This document shows positions 1-13,265 of a DNA stretch of 64,000 nucleotides, one piece after another. The stretch is from Cinclus cinclus (lineage: Eukaryota; Chordata; Aves; Passeriformes; Cinclidae), in NCBI RefSeq assembly GCF_963662255.1, contig NC_085047.1, forward strand, positions 56,976,006-57,040,005, in the 5' to 3' direction. A program made the translations under genes and the position numbers. Position 1 is the first letter of the stretch. Each line of letters starts with the position of its first letter. A model generated the notes under the pieces. That model had not been told where the DNA came from. It did not search any database and saw only the letters and a list, made by a program, of their open reading frames with translations.

Positions 1-1774
1 CCAGCTGGAGGCCTGAAGTTATGGTACCAAATGCTTGGTCTCGCTGCACACGTTGTAAAGTGAGTAAGGGACTGTGGGTAGTGTGGGTGTCCAAGGTGTT
101 TTTGGATGCAATTTGTATTTGGATGCAATTGAGAATGGAAAATTAATTATAAAAATAGCAATAAAAAGCTCTGAACAAAGCCCTAAACTCCAAAGTTAAG
201 CAGCATGACCAAACATCAAGATGTGAGGAGCTTCTTCAACAGCTAGCCTCCAGAAAATTTGAAAATTCATCCCATCAAACTCTATAAAGAAGACCAATTA
301 TTGAGGAAAGACAAGTGCTAAAACAGTATTTCATAACCAAATGCCCAGAGTTTTATGAAAGAAGACTGTTTTTGTACTGAACAGCCAGTATTATTGCCTC
401 TGCCCTATCAGCAGGGATCAATTGATGAAAGGGAGAAGATAAACATCTTCTGGGAAAGCTTAATTTCTTAGTATCTGCTTTCACTGCTGGGATTGCATCT
501 ACCACAGGCTTGCTTGCTCTCATCAGTGATGAAGTTGAGATATTACCTATAAAGATTGAAGTGTAGAATACACATTAGTACAAACTGCTGAGGCACAAAG
601 CAATGTGCTGCCAGATTTTAAGTGGATGTTCATGTATGAAAGGGCTGTGATGGTTGCAAGCATGCAGTTCCTAACCAAGGGAAGACTGAAGCAACAGGTT
701 TTGGGTGAGGGTTTTAAGAAAGCTCACAGCTTTGGGTGGAATGGAAAATGTTCTTTTCCATCGACTTAATTATTCAGTTTGTTGTTTAGAAATGTTATGG
801 GTGTGAGGAGTGCTTGGGGCACTGCCTGGAAAGTGCTTGAGGAAGGGAGTAACAGAAATGGGGCACAATTTGAGTAGCATAGGTTGTAGTTTCTAGCTTG
901 GAAGTGTGGCTTCACACTCCTAGAAGCCGAGAGCTTGATCATCAGATGGAGGCAGAAGGATCCAGGTGTGCTAATTGAGTACATGAAGCACTGGTGAAAT
1001 AGCTCTGGAAACAGGCTGTGTGGCTGTAACATGGTTCCAGATGGGTGTTTCCAGCAGGGAGAGGAGTGGTTTTACTACTCTCTGTAGTACCTGCAGATTC
1101 TCACCTGGTCTGCCCTGGTCTGCTTCCCTGTGCTTTCAGAAGCTGTATTCAACCTACAGACTCAAAGAGCTGTGAAAATGAGGAGAAGCATGGAATATGA
1201 ATTCTGTCCTCTCAAAAACTGAGAGTGAGAAATGGGGAGAAAAAAACTGAAGGTCAGAAAAAGACCAGGTGGGGGCCTATGCTGCTCATATGTACTTTTA
1301 AGATGGCTACTGAGATCTGAATGGGTGCACACAAGATTTACCTTTGCTCTGAGTTGCGAAGGTGCTTTGTGCCAGCATGAAACATGCAGTTGGCTCTGTC
1401 TTAGACATTGTGCCTGCATCTGTGCTTTGCATGCTCACAAAAAATGTGCTAGGAAGAGGTTTCAGAGGACTTCTGAAAGTCTCTCACAAGGTTAGTAGGA
1501 AAAAAAATCAAGCTGTGGTAAGTGAAGAATAAAGAAATTACATAAATTTAAAATTAATGAGGGAACAGAAGGTAAAATAGAGGATTAACTGATCACGTCT
1601 CATCACAAACAGCTCACAGTGGGTGACCTCCCTGTACATTTGTGATTTGGGAAGGAGCTGACTGAGAAGCAAGATGAGAAAATTTGCAAATCGCAGTCTC
1701 AACTGGAGGGAATCCCAAAGAGATGTGTTTGCTGCCATGTGGCCCATTCATTTAGCTCATTTCAAGTCCAAGCA
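1..1774. other. Noncoding DNA, nothing recognised
   Basis: No open frame longer than 88 codons occurs here, and none of the short frames resembles a protein family I know. There is no repeat consensus I recognise, no CpG cluster and no convincing splice-flanked frame. The segment ends where the LTR-like sequence begins. Confidence 0.6.
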
Positions 1775-2808
1775 TGGGTTTGATAAAAGGGGTCTACAGG
1801 GATGGGTTCTATGAGAAGCAGCCAGAAGCTTCTGCCATATTCGGCAGAGCCAAGGCCAGCTGTCTCCAGGGCTGACCCTCTGCTGGCCAAGGCTGAGCCC
1901 AGCAGTGACAGCGGTAAAACCCCTGGGATAACAGACTTAAGAAAGGAAAGGGAAAAGCCTGTGCTATTGTAGATGGAGAGAGGGGTGAGAATACATGAGA
2001 GAAACAACTCTGCATACTGAGGTCAGTGGAGAAAGAGGGGCAGGAGGTGCTCCATGTGCCAGGGCTGGGATTCCCCTGCAGCCCCTGGTGCAGACCATGG
2101 TGAGGCAGCCATTACCCTGCAGCCCATGGGTGATCTTAGGGAAGCAGAGATTCACCTACTGCATGTGGAAGAGCCCACACTAGAATCAAGGGATGCCCAA
2201 AGGAAGCTGTGATCCTGTGGGAAGTTCATGCTGGAGCAGCCTCCTGGCAGCACCTGTGGTTCTGTGCAGAGAGGAGCCCACACTAGAACAGGCTTGCTTG
2301 CAGGACTTGTGACCCTGTGAGGACCCACGCTGGAGCAGTTATTGAAGAACTGCATCCCATGGGAAGTTCTCAGAGATAAATTCTCAGAGGACTGTCTTCC
2401 ATAGGAGGACCTCACACTGGGTGAGTCCTTCTGAGGAGGGGGAAGAAGCAGCAGAGACAACAAGTGATGAACCGACCAAAGCCCCCATTCTCCATTCATC
2501 AGTGCCACTGAGGTGGGGGAGATGGAAAATTCAATAGTAAACTTAATCCCAGGAAGAAGAGAAGAGCGAGGGAAAGTTGTTCTAAGACTTGGGTTTTATT
2601 TCTTATTACTCTACTCTGATAGTAAGTTAAATAAAATTTCCCAAACCTGAGTCTGTTTTGCCCATGACAGTAATTTTTGAGTGATCTCTCTGTCCTTATC
2701 TTGTCCCACAAGCTTTTCATTGTATTTCCTCTCCCCTGTCCAGCTGAGGAAAGTGGATTGAGTGGCTTTGGTGGACACCTGGCATCCAGCCAGGGTCAAC
2801 CCTCCATA
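1775..2808 (+). mobile_element. Solo LTR, avian ERVL-type endogenous retrovirus family
   Basis: I recognise this about 1 kb block from memory as a common avian LTR family; the family name is uncertain. In order it shows a U3-like part with the phrase GAGAAGCAGCCAGAAGCTTC near 1813. Next comes a degenerate TATA position around 1925-1945 (GGGATAACAGACTTAAG; family members I recall have TATTTAAG). A central array of degenerate units built on CCCACGCTGGAGCAG follows, near 2225, 2275, 2322 and 2408. An AATAAA signal lies at 2630-2635, and the 3' end reads CCAGCCAGGGTCAACCC. The order TATA then poly-A signal gives plus orientation. The family's CA end appears decayed. No gag or pol sequence adjoins it, so it is a solo LTR. 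The small ORFs inside (for example 1995-2183 and 2611-2841) are LTR sequence, not genes. The left edge is approximate, and no clear target-site duplication was seen. Confidence 0.75.
2630..2635 (+). promoter_or_regulatory. Polyadenylation signal of the LTR
   Basis: AATAAA lies in the expected late position of the plus-oriented LTR, about 175 bases before its 3' edge. It is followed by T-rich and TGTTTTGCCC sequence. It probably served as the proviral polyadenylation signal; present activity is unknown. Confidence 0.45.
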
Positions 2809-4428
2809 TTGACATAACACTGAAGCAGAAAATTTAATCAATGTCTCTACCTTGTAGCGCCATTAGTTTGTGGTATTGGTGCCAGAAGGAAACCTGTAGT
2901 TCACAGAAAACTTCAATCTGATGTAGAGAGATATGTGTAAATTCTAAAATAGAAGAATATACAGGAAAAAAAATTATGCAAAGGTAGAAACTGCAGGATG
3001 AGTAGGTTTCTAATGTAAGAAAGATTATTGCAAAGCAGGTGAGAACCTGGGGAAGGAATGAAAGATATCAAGGATATTAAAATTCTTGGGACTGTGCCCT
3101 TAGTAAGGAAAGGAGTAATAGTATATATTATTAAATTATGTGAAGTAGTGGTCCAGAAAAAGAATCATGGAAGACACGTTTTTTTTCCTGCTCCTTATGA
3201 CAAAGCTCTGTCAATATTCAGTAAAATTGAAGACTGGCAGAACTGCACAATGAAATAGAAATTCTTGTTTTCCTCACTGCCTAATTAGGTTTAGAGTTCA
3301 AGTTGCAGGACCTGGCAGAAGCTAAAACTTACCAAAATTTTCAAAAGGTCTAAGCATGCTGTGAGCATATACAGCTGTTTCTGGGAGGCAAACTAAGACT
3401 GTGTCTAAACCAGCTTCTACTTCATAAACTTTTACAAAGTGAGGAAGGCTGTCAGGCATTGTGAGCTCCTGGTATCCAGCAGTTTGTCTCTATGTGAACA
3501 AGTTGTCCTAACTCCTGAAACGGGATAGCTGCCTGCTGGGAAAAGTCCCTGTCCCAGCTGCCAAACCACACAGGGTATTTAGTTGGGAAAAATTCATGTT
3601 GAGGTGAGATAGATTCCATCATACAGTCGTTCAGAGTCAGACATGTTCCTTCACTTGGGAACCACCCTGGGCATGTCTGAGTCTTTCAGGGTGTCTTATG
3701 TGGGGGTTTAAACAGCTCATCTCTTGGAGACTCTAAGAGCTGCTGAGCAGGCTATGTCAGCCTGTGTCTAACTCTGGTAGAAAATAGGAGACTCTGTCTG
3801 ATGGCTTTTGAATTTCCCTTTGAGGTGTCTGGTTAGGACCACTGTAAGAGAGAGATAAATTGACAGATAACGTGTCTGACTTTCATATTTTTCCTGCATG
3901 ATCTGAATTTCTTTTTTTTTTTTCTTTAGGGAAATGGCTTTTTTTTGTCATCTTATCCAAAAGCAAGTTGTGTAAATAATAAATGCAGTGTTAAATCCAC
4001 ACTTAGCAGCAGCTATTCTGTTCTCCACTCCCCCAAACAGTGGTACCCCTTTTTAAAAATCTCATCTGATGCATGAACTGTCAAAACATAAATGGGTAAC
4101 TGTGACTTCTCTACTGTCTGCTCTGGAATGATAGCATAATCTATTTGCTGTATTCAGGCCTTTAATTTCCATTTTTATTGCTATAATCTCACCCACTTTT
4201 TTTCTTTCTTAGTGCACAAATTATGAATATGGCCTTGCCTATTCATCAGGAGAGTCTAAAGTGCATGCAGTGTGTGATGCACAATCCTGTCTTGTTGTTT
4301 GGTCTAGTTAATGCTGCATTCATAACTACACATAAAAAATGGGAGTGCTGCCTGATGACAGCTTGGTGTAAATCATGACACCCTCTGGCCAGAGTGGAAG
4401 CATGGAACCTTCGCAGATCTGAAGCTTA
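2809..4428. other. Noncoding DNA, nothing recognised
   Basis: This is AT-rich sequence with short T-runs (for example near 3911 and 4197). No ORF exceeds 66 codons before the repeat tract, and I see no repeat family or exon-like structure. Confidence 0.55.
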
Positions 4429-4534
4429 AAACAAACAAACAAAAACAAACAAGCAAAAAAACCCCCCAACCCTCCCTCCCAAAAAAACCAAAACAACAAC
4501 AACAACAACAAAAACAAACAAACAAACAAAAAAA
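4429..4534. repeat. Simple repeat, (CAAA)n and (CAA)n, A-rich
   Basis: AAAC units at the left are followed by a C-rich interruption (CCCCCCAACCCTCCCTCCC near 4462), then CAA triplets, then AAAC units again. The Phe/Leu-rich minus-strand frame at 4326-4553 is only the translation of this repeat. Confidence 0.9.
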
Positions 4535-6235
4535 CTAGAAGAGGGATAAACACTTCTTTAAAAACATTTCTAAACCTGTGAAAAATAGAATTGTTCTACT
4601 GTTCTGTTTGTTGTGCAGGTTTGAATGGACAAATGCCTTTTCCTGGAGCATAGAACCAGTGGCATCACCATTTACACTGCAATTTCATCATGTGATGGCT
4701 ACATAACCACAAAATTTCTTCATAAGGAAATGCTGAAATTAGGGTCCCACTTCATCATTGTTTTAGGAAAAGCAATTTAATCCTGTTCAAATTCAATAAG
4801 GGAATAAATCAGCCTGCTTTTGCTTAAATTGCTGGAGCCTATAACAAAATGTATTGGGTAGTTAATAAATAAGGCTACTGGATAGAGTTTGAGAGTCAGA
4901 CTTCTTTTCTGGCAACAGGCATATATCAGTTTTAGGCTCAGCTCAACCATGCACATCTGGATAGAAAGGAAATATCACATTTATGTATGGGAGATTCAAC
5001 TCTAATTTTCACCTGTATAAACCAATGTGAAGTGTGAAGAGAATGACATGATAAAATTGATGTACTACCGAAGTGATAAATCCAATATCTGGAAAGATGT
5101 TTTCCTTCTCTGCTCGCTTCTGAACCGTAGAAATTGGTTTTCAGCTCTTCAGCTGAGAACAGCAGAGGAGGATTTATCACGTGAGGTTATCTTTTTCTTT
5201 AGAAGTATTTTGTGTTGCTCTGAAAGTGCCTAATCACTGCAGTATTGATTTCTGTATCAAAAGGGAATATTAGTTAAAGAGCAGGAATTTTTCTTTTGTC
5301 ACTGATTGTTACTGGAATACACATATATATATATATTTTTACTACAGTTTCCAGAGGCTAATTTGTCTGATCTGGCCATGGACACAGGCAGTGGAGTTAC
5401 TTGCCTTCATGCTTGAGCTTGTGGGGTGCCCCTGTGGTGGTCTTGGTGCCAGGGAGGAGCCATGGGCTCAGTGTGCTGCTCCTGGCCGTGCACAGCTCCA
5501 GTGAGAAGCACCAGCATGTTGGCCATGGCCCCAGGGGACTGTCACACCTCAGGCTGCCTGTGGGCAGAGGTATCCTAAACATGTTTGCAATCAGCATCTT
5601 TAGGAGGATTTATGTGACGTCACTGTTTCTAAGCACAGCACAAAAGCACAAGATCCAAAGCTACAGAAGAAATATTTTATCTGCAGACATTCATCTGATA
5701 AATGCTGACACGGTCCCATAAAGGGAGGAGAAATCAATGTAACCCTAAATTAATTTGAATTGTTGGGTTTTTTTCCTCTTCTTTTTTTCAAGACTAGTGT
5801 AGCTTTGTGATTCATTGATCAAGAGCTGGGAAACTTTCTTTCCAGGCTTACAAAATTAAATTTCATGCAGCTTTTGACCTGGATTAGTGGTGGACAGACC
5901 AATATATAGCCCAATTCCAATTATTTCTTAGCTGTCACCACTGGCCTGCTCCATCCCTCCAGTGCTGTTTGTGGACTGGCAGCTGCACAGAAGCTTGCTG
6001 GAAAAGGAGTCATAGAAGGGTTATTAGATGGTAATAGAAAGCTATAGTAAACAAAAACATTCAAAAAGCCAGCAGAAGTCTTAGGCATGTCCTAAAATAC
6101 ATGGTAAAGAATATTGCAAAGTCCATTTTAGAGATACAGTTATCTTCAATATGGCTTTCCTTCTAATTGAGTCTTGGACACCCTGCTGGTTAAATGACTG
6201 ACTTTCTATCTACATGGTTAAATTTACTTTTTTTT
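4535..6235. other. Noncoding DNA with a short AT dinucleotide run
   Basis: The only notable structure is a short (AT)n run near 5322-5336. An ORF of 106 codons at 5401-5721 has no recognisable family, no splice context and ordinary composition, so I do not treat it as a gene. Confidence 0.5.
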
Positions 6236-6620
6236 TCACAGATAAAAATTTATGAACACTGGTCCTGTTGCAAATCCTGAAATACAATTTATATTGACAA
6301 TAAAACCCTTAACAATTGCCAAAACAGTTAAAAACAGCACACTAGAACATTCCCATCATAGATCTAGCCTTAGGAGTTAACTAACAAACATGTTATTAAC
6401 CACTGATGAGGAGCTGCTTGGAAGAGATCATTGCTTAATTAATCTTTGTACTGAGCTAATAAGAGTGTTAAATGGGCCTCTCTGTTGAACTGGGTTGTTA
6501 GTACAGATTGCAAGTTCCCTTGTGGGGAAATCTGAGGCCAATATGACATTAAAGTTAGCCATCCGACAAAGAAGATATTTCAGGCATTAAAAATAACAAA
6601 GCCAAACACCTCCATTAATA
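6236..6620. other. AT-rich block, candidate conserved noncoding element
   Basis: The block is dense in TAAT/ATTA-type homeodomain sites, including TTAATTAA near 6436, TTATTAA near 6391 and ATTAATAAT near 6613. It holds no repeat consensus and no long ORF. Such composition is typical of vertebrate developmental enhancers. Conservation itself cannot be seen from one sequence, so this is inference. Confidence 0.25.
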
Positions 6621-8165
6621 ATGCCACAACATTCAGTATCTGTGTATGTAGGACTGAGTGTACGTGCGTGTATGAATTACTGTGTTCTTTCCTCTTCTGG
6701 TAAGAAAGCTTTGTCAAAAATCTTATCTAGATTCAGTGTTTTTCATCACTGTTCTGTTGTGGCATAAATTAAACTTGTCACACTTATCTGAAGGAAGCAG
6801 GTTCCGCTGATCAGGAAGGCAGAATCTGACACAAACTCTAATGTCATCTGCTTATCCTAAAAAGACAAACAAGATCAAAAATCTCTTCATATTAATGAAC
6901 TGGATAAACCCTCTGCTTGATACAATTTGATGCCATAGTAAAAGGCAGTGTGACCAGATTGCCCTTGTGCTTCACAGCATTTTTAGCAGTGAGTGCTCAG
7001 GTTTTAGCCATGGAGCAAGGTGCCCATACTTAATATTAAACATTTGTTTTGGAAGGCATTGTAATTCCCCGCACGAGAAGCTACCTACTGCTTTGAGCTC
7101 CCTTTTAACACACGTGTTACATCTTTTGGGAGAAGAGAAAGATTCCACAAAAGGAAAGGTTAGAAAGGAATAATTTGTCCTTGAATGTCTGGTGTTAGTA
7201 ATTCAGAAAGGATATCAGCCTGTCACTAGAGTCACTTCCCCACACAGAGGTGTTGACTCTGTGTGTGCCTGCACCCCACAATCTGAATATCACACTCAAT
7301 ATGTGATTACATTTGTTTTGTATGAAATGATCTCAAAAAGGACTAGGCAGAGAATTTATAACATGAAAGTGGCAATGTGACAAAAATGCATTCATGCAAA
7401 CACCTGTTTTTGATGTTTGGGTTTTATCTTGTCTGAATTCTCACTGGCTTTCATGTTTAATATACTGCACACACCCCCTTGGCAAAGCCTGGGCGTGTCT
7501 AGGCAAGATGAAATCCTTGTTTGTCTGATTCCTCTGTGATCAGCCTTTGGCATCTCACAGGTTTCTTTCATGGTTTTTTACTAGGCATATTTGAATACTG
7601 ATAAGAGTCTTGCACTCTGGGAATGTGGTCATAGCAGAGATCATCACTTAGCGGTCCATGGACTGGTTTCTCTCTGTTGTCTGTGTTGGCTCTAATGCAT
7701 CACATTGAAGCACCAAGGCAAAACCTTCTTGATTAGCAAACCCTTGGAGACCTCTAAATATTGCCTCACTTCATTACTACTGCAAAATGATCAATATGCC
7801 TCACCAAAATTAACTGTACATTGGAAATCTCCCTTGCCTGATTACTGTGCGTATTTTATTCCTCAAGGATAATGGAGGTTTCTTCCCAGCCAAGACAATA
7901 TCCTGGTTGTAGGCACAGCTGCAGAGTCTCTCTGTGCCTGTGGTCTTTATGGGAATGGGCCTTAGCTGTTAATCAAAAGTAGTCTGTACACATGCACATG
8001 ATTTCTGTTTGGTCAGTTTGAGCTGGAATTCATAAATGGTGGGTGATTAGAATAACATACCCCTGTGCTTTTTTAAACATCAGGATGAGGGCTGTAATAA
8101 CTCACTCCTGACTGTCTACAGCACATGTTCATAAGCCAGAGATGTTTTTCTACTCCTCATTTCAT
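6621..8165. other. Noncoding DNA, nothing recognised
   Basis: There are short ORFs only (up to 68 codons). I see no repeat family, CpG cluster or exon-like structure. Confidence 0.5.
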
Positions 8166-8520
8166 GCTGACCTTTTAATGCAGTAACCAAAGCTAACGTT
8201 ACACGTACAACATCATATTGGCCGCAATGCAAACATTGGTTTTGTTACAAATAATTAATATTGCTGTAGTCAATTTCTCATTTATTATTTCCAGTTGCTT
8301 CATGGTAATTAAACGGCCACATTTCGAGTGTGGACAAGTGTCCATGGTGATATACAGAGGTCTGCTAAGTGGAAAACTTAGAGGTGCCTTTGTATTACTC
8401 AGATCCCTGAGGAATGCCACTGTGGTCATGCTGTCTTCAAAGATATATTTGACCTATCCTCAGAAAGCACTGATGAAGGTTAGAATAAATATGCATGTTT
8501 TCTATGCTTATTAAGCAAAA
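8166..8520. other. CpG-retaining AT-rich block, candidate conserved noncoding element
   Basis: Within an AT-rich context this stretch keeps several CpGs (AACGTTACACGTAC near 8193, GGCCGCAATG near 8220, AAACGGCCACATTTCGAG near 8310). It also carries ATTAATATT, TTTATTATT and GTAATTAAA sites. Both strands are open for 76-98 codons, but neither product resembles a protein family. The mixture suggests selected noncoding DNA; this is inference without alignment. Confidence 0.3.
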
Positions 8521-11500
8521 CTCTGGACATTAAGAGAACATGAGAGGAGTTTCCACTGGTCTCCCAACTAACGTCGTAAATTGCTCATGCTGGATGCGCC
8601 TGCCTGCCTCAGCTCCGCTCCATTCATCCATGCTGCTGTTTTTCCATACGTGCATTCTTATAAATCCATTTGCATGGAAATACAGATCACTAGTTAAGCC
8701 TTTGCATTGTAAATCCAGGTTTAATATTATCAGCAGTGCTGCTTCCAGCTGTGCATCAAGGTCCAGTGTTTCCCACTGTGAATCAAGGTCCAGTAAGCCA
8801 CTTCTTCATGCTGTGGGCTGTGGGACTCATTCCATGTCCTGTGCCTTACAGGCTCTTTGCTCCCATTGCTTCTTCTGTGATCAATACCAGGTCCCTCTTT
8901 CTGCAGCAGAGGCCAGCTGAGCTGCTGCAATAAGTGCAGGCACCTTCTAGACACACTACCACAAAATTGTCGATGTGTTGTCCTCAGTAAAGTGTCCTTA
9001 TCAGTGTTATTCTTGCAGAATCTTTTCTGTACAGGAGTTAGATCCCAAGTGAGTGTGAGCTTCAGTGTGGGGGTCTAAGTGACAAGGTCAAAGAGTGCAA
9101 AACCTCATCCCCTTCCAGCTTACCGCCACATCCTAACCTGTGATCCTAACCACTGTCAGCTGGGTCTGAACAGTGACAGTGCTTGGGAAGAGAGGAAAGG
9201 GAAAATGAAAAGGAAAAACAAGTGACAAGAGTACAAACAAATGTCTGAAAAAAAGAAGTGCAGGAGTTAGAAATTTATAGAGCAGATATTGTGAAATTTC
9301 TGTTCATCAGGTAGCAAAAATCTACACAGAAAAATAATTTGCTTTCCAGGACAGACCTAGCTCCCAACAAAGTCATGTTGGATTCAGGGACTTTTAGAAG
9401 ATTCTTTTTAAGCAAAAAAATGCTGTGTGTTTTTACTGATAAAAATCTGAGCACTGTGATCAGGAGTCCATCTGAGGATAATCTTCAACTCCAGTCATCC
9501 TGTTTGTCCAGGACAGGTCTCCCCTTTCCCCCTTTGCTTTCAGACCCTGATATTTCATTTTCTCAGTTGCTCAGGACACTCTTGTTACTCTTGTTTCCAG
9601 CCACTGCAACAGTGGTCCTCTGCTCCCTTTTCCCTCTCCCACCACTGCTGTGACCTTCAGAACTGATGTATGAAGCATCCCTGTATAATCCCCTGACAGT
9701 AAGAGTGAGGCTGGGCAATAAAATGAGGAATTATCAGGCATTTACATTCTGAAGTTAATGATGAGGACTGTGAGCCTTCCAAACATCTATTTCCCCTGTT
9801 TTCAAGGGGGCCTTCAATTTACTCGTGGTTCTCACCCACGCTAATGGCTGTTGCCATTAACCATCAGTCAGCAGTGCCCTGCATCCCCTGGGAAGGGCCG
9901 TGGAATGAATTCCCTCTAAATTGTGGTACATCTCAGTTTTGGGGGGATGATTGTAACAGCCATGAGGTTAGGAAACAGCTGGAGACCCTTGTAAGGATGA
10001 TGAGAGAAGCGTAGGGAGAGCTGTGCTGTCCTCAGGTCTGGAGCCAGACCCAGGGCTGCACAAATAGGAAATTGTTCTCCAAGTGGTTGTGGTCTCTTCT
10101 CCAGACTGTCCTGTCTCTTCTGCTGTGTCCCAGGCTGGCAGCTGTTGCCTAGGGAAGAACAAAGATCTGACCTGAATGCGAGAGGAGAACCTTCAGAAAT
10201 GCCAATTTCCAGAGGAAAAAGGAATAAGCAGGAAAATACAGCAGGACAGAAGCCCCAGGATTGCATGTGTATGGAAAAAGAAGTGAGGAGAGATGGATGA
10301 AGGGAAACTTTGGGTAATGACCACTGTTTGGAAATGGGCTTGGTGGGCATAGGAGCAGAATGCTATTCCCCAGTAAAACCCCGGCATGGGTGAAGCTACC
10401 AAAGAGCAGCCATCTCCTGATCCCATGAGTGAAGAGGACAAATGGGGAACCCTGGCATATGGTCAGAGTGTCAGAGCAAAATGTAGAATGGACTCTCTAT
10501 AGAATAAAATGCCTCAGTGGATTGCAAAGGCGAATATAACAACAAATCTTCCTGGTGCCCCTGCCTTTGACTTTCAATGCCTTATGAGGACACGTTGTTC
10601 AGCTGTTACACCCGTCCCTGCTTTAGTGGCATTGGAAGTAACCTTCCCCTCCCAGAGTTCCCCACATTATTGCCTTTAATAACCTCATGAAGGGTAATGA
10701 AGCATTTTAAGTTTTGTGTCAAGCTGACTGGTGTGGTGGGCGTGGTAAAGGGGGGCTTTGAGACCTTGGGTCAAGGCTTTGAGATGTCTTTGAGCAGGAG
10801 CCTGGAGTGGGAATGTGACATCCCAAGGCTCAGCCCTGGGGTCAGGGTGCTGCTGCAGCAGTTTCAGCCAAGAGCCCCCTGCCTCATTCAATGCCAGCTC
10901 CTCATCCTTTCCCAAATTGTCCTTAGTACCTCTGTGACTTTCACGTGGAAATTTTGGGCTGAGACAGCACAAGGGTGCAGGATGGAGAGAGGGATCACCT
11001 CAGCCTCACACCTGCTGCCCACCCACATGAAGAGCTAGAGGTGAATTTTAACATTCGCTTTTGGCAGAGGAGATCCCCCATGCCAAAATCTAAGAACAAT
11101 AAGAGCTTTAAAAGTGAGTTTCATTATGCATTGCTCTGCTTGCAGTCATCCAAGTGCTGCAATGCCCGTGCACTCCCAAAATTGGATCTGTGACAGCTGG
11201 ATTCAGGGTGGAGGTGTGGGAAGTCTCTGTGGTTTACCAAATAACAGGGAGAGACAGGAAAATCAACATGTCACACGGTGTCTGCTGGCAGTCCAATGGA
11301 TTTAACCAGCTCCACATTTTTTAGCATTTGTGTTGAATTTGCTTGGCTTTAAAAAACATACAGACTTTCAGGCTTGCAGCCATTTTCAGACAAAATACCC
11401 CACACTACTCTGTCCTCCCCATCCTATGCTGAGATGCTTTTTTGACCTGCACAGATTGTCTGATGATGATTTGGTTCCAAAATCCTCAACCATTTGGTTC

Positions 11501-13014
11501 CAATCTGCCTCCAAGCTCCAACAGTGTTGTAGTAAAATGTTTTTCTTTTTGTTTTTTTCAGCTGTTTCCCTTTTAAACAAGGTAACCAAGAACCCCCAAT
11601 TTGCACCCCAAAATGCTGATTGTATTAAGTAGTTCAGTCCATCAAGTTCCCAGTGACACTTTCTGTCTGCAAGTTTCAGATAAAGACGGCGAACTAAAGT
11701 AGCTTAGTGGATTAAAGGAATTGCCTTCCCTACCTAGACACCTTGGCTGGAATCCGATTTTGGTGCTCAAGTGTGATTGCTCATTTGCTTCAGGGAAGGG
11801 AGATGGGGTCAGGCCGCCTGAATTTGCGTGGTCATCTGGCAGCCAGGGGTGGGAGCCACTGGGACTGGGGCCATTGTCTCCCAGCGAATTGTCCCCCTGC
11901 CAGATACTCTCCCCATTTGGGATTTCCTCACCGCTAAAAAATTTAGTCCCCTTTGGCATGGAATAACTACCACATACAGCAACTGTGGAGAAGCTTTTCC
12001 CAGTACGGAATACACTGTGACAAATTCTGCCAAATTCGTGTTGGTAGAGAGTAGTGTTCAGACAGAGGAGGTGCTAAATGGTTAACCTTTCCATCAGACC
12101 AGGGAGAGGCTCTGGCTGTGAAAGCATCAGTAATTTACCTTCCTTTAAGATGCTGCAGCTTCTTGCCTATTTGAAGGCTGCAAAAAATTGTTTTCTAAAT
12201 AATAAGACTTTCTCTGTAAAAAAATATCATAGGTAATGGAAAGATTAAAACAGGGATTGAGACACCACCAATCTATATATTCAATCAATGTCAAGTGCTT
12301 TATGCAATTTTTCTCTGCTTCCTGATACATATTACTAGGACCGTACCAGAAAGCTCAGGAGAATTTCCAGGAATTGCCGCTATTTTAACTTTCTTTTTTT
12401 ATTATTTTTTTTAGTCCAGCTTTGAGGTCTAGAACAGAATAATTGAAAGTTGTCCAAATGACTGAGATCAGTGGAAAATCTTGCAGAGAACCCATAAGTT
12501 TTGGTTTACAGTCCTAGGGCCACTTCCAAAGGAGCAACACAGCTCTCAGGGCTGTTCCTTTCACTCTTCAGTGTGGCTGTAATAAAAGTGGACTTTCTTA
12601 AGGGATGTTTCTTTCTGTGTGCAGCTGAGGCCCATCCTTCCTTTTATACCAAGACATTCCAGAGCGCCTGAGAAAATATGTCCTGAAGAGCTATCTCTTA
12701 ATTGTTGTGTTCTCCAAGGTAGAACATCACAATTCTGTCTGCAATCTTCATGAGCAGAATATTTCTCCAAGATAGTCAGATTTTGATTAGGAAGAGCAGA
12801 AGCAGCCAAGCTGAATCTGAATAGTCAATATCCCCATTTTACAGACTACTTTTTTTCCATATAGTATCAAGAAAAACAATCCATGAGAACAGTGGGAGGA
12901 GGAAACTGCTTTTTACCTCTGCAAACAGAAGCTAGTCCCACTCTGCTGGTTGAGGCACAAGTGAAACACAGTGTTTCATGGGAATGATGAGTCCACACAG
13001 CAGAGGAGAGAGAC
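8521..13014. other. Noncoding DNA, nothing recognised
   Basis: The longest frames are 144 codons (9916-10350, minus) and 126 codons (8540-8920, plus). Their products show no known domain. Several frames overlap on both strands, as expected by chance in moderately GC-rich noncoding DNA. I see no interspersed-repeat consensus. Confidence 0.5.
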
Positions 13015-13265
13015 TGAAATACCACTTAATGTCGAATTAATCCAACATGCTTAATAATTAGGCACAAAGGAACATAGTTGTCATTTACCATCGGATTAAA
13101 ATGCTTTGTGTGTAAGCTGCCCATTTAAACCCTCTTAACATGCTCTCTTGTTAGGATTTGTTACACATCCTAGTTTTATTGCCCCCTTTTTCTGGGCTTT
13201 TCCTGGCCCAACTGTCATCGAAATGCGATTCAAGCAGAAAAATGGGTTGAAAGCTGCTGCAAGGG
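13015..13265. other. Candidate conserved noncoding element
   Basis: The block holds closely spaced homeodomain-type sites (CACTTAATGTCGAATTAATCC near 13022, TTAATAATTAGG near 13050, ATCGGATTAAAATG near 13090) and retained CpGs (GTCGAA, ATCGGA, ATCGAAATGCGA). It has no ORF or repeat. This reading is inferred from composition only. Confidence 0.27.

Noticed and set aside
1995..2183. Small plus-strand ORF
   Set aside because: It lies entirely inside the LTR; similar frames occur in every copy of that family.
4326..4553. Minus frame encoding a Phe/Leu-rich hydrophobic protein
   Set aside because: Translation of the (CAAA)n/(CAA)n simple repeat, not a membrane protein.
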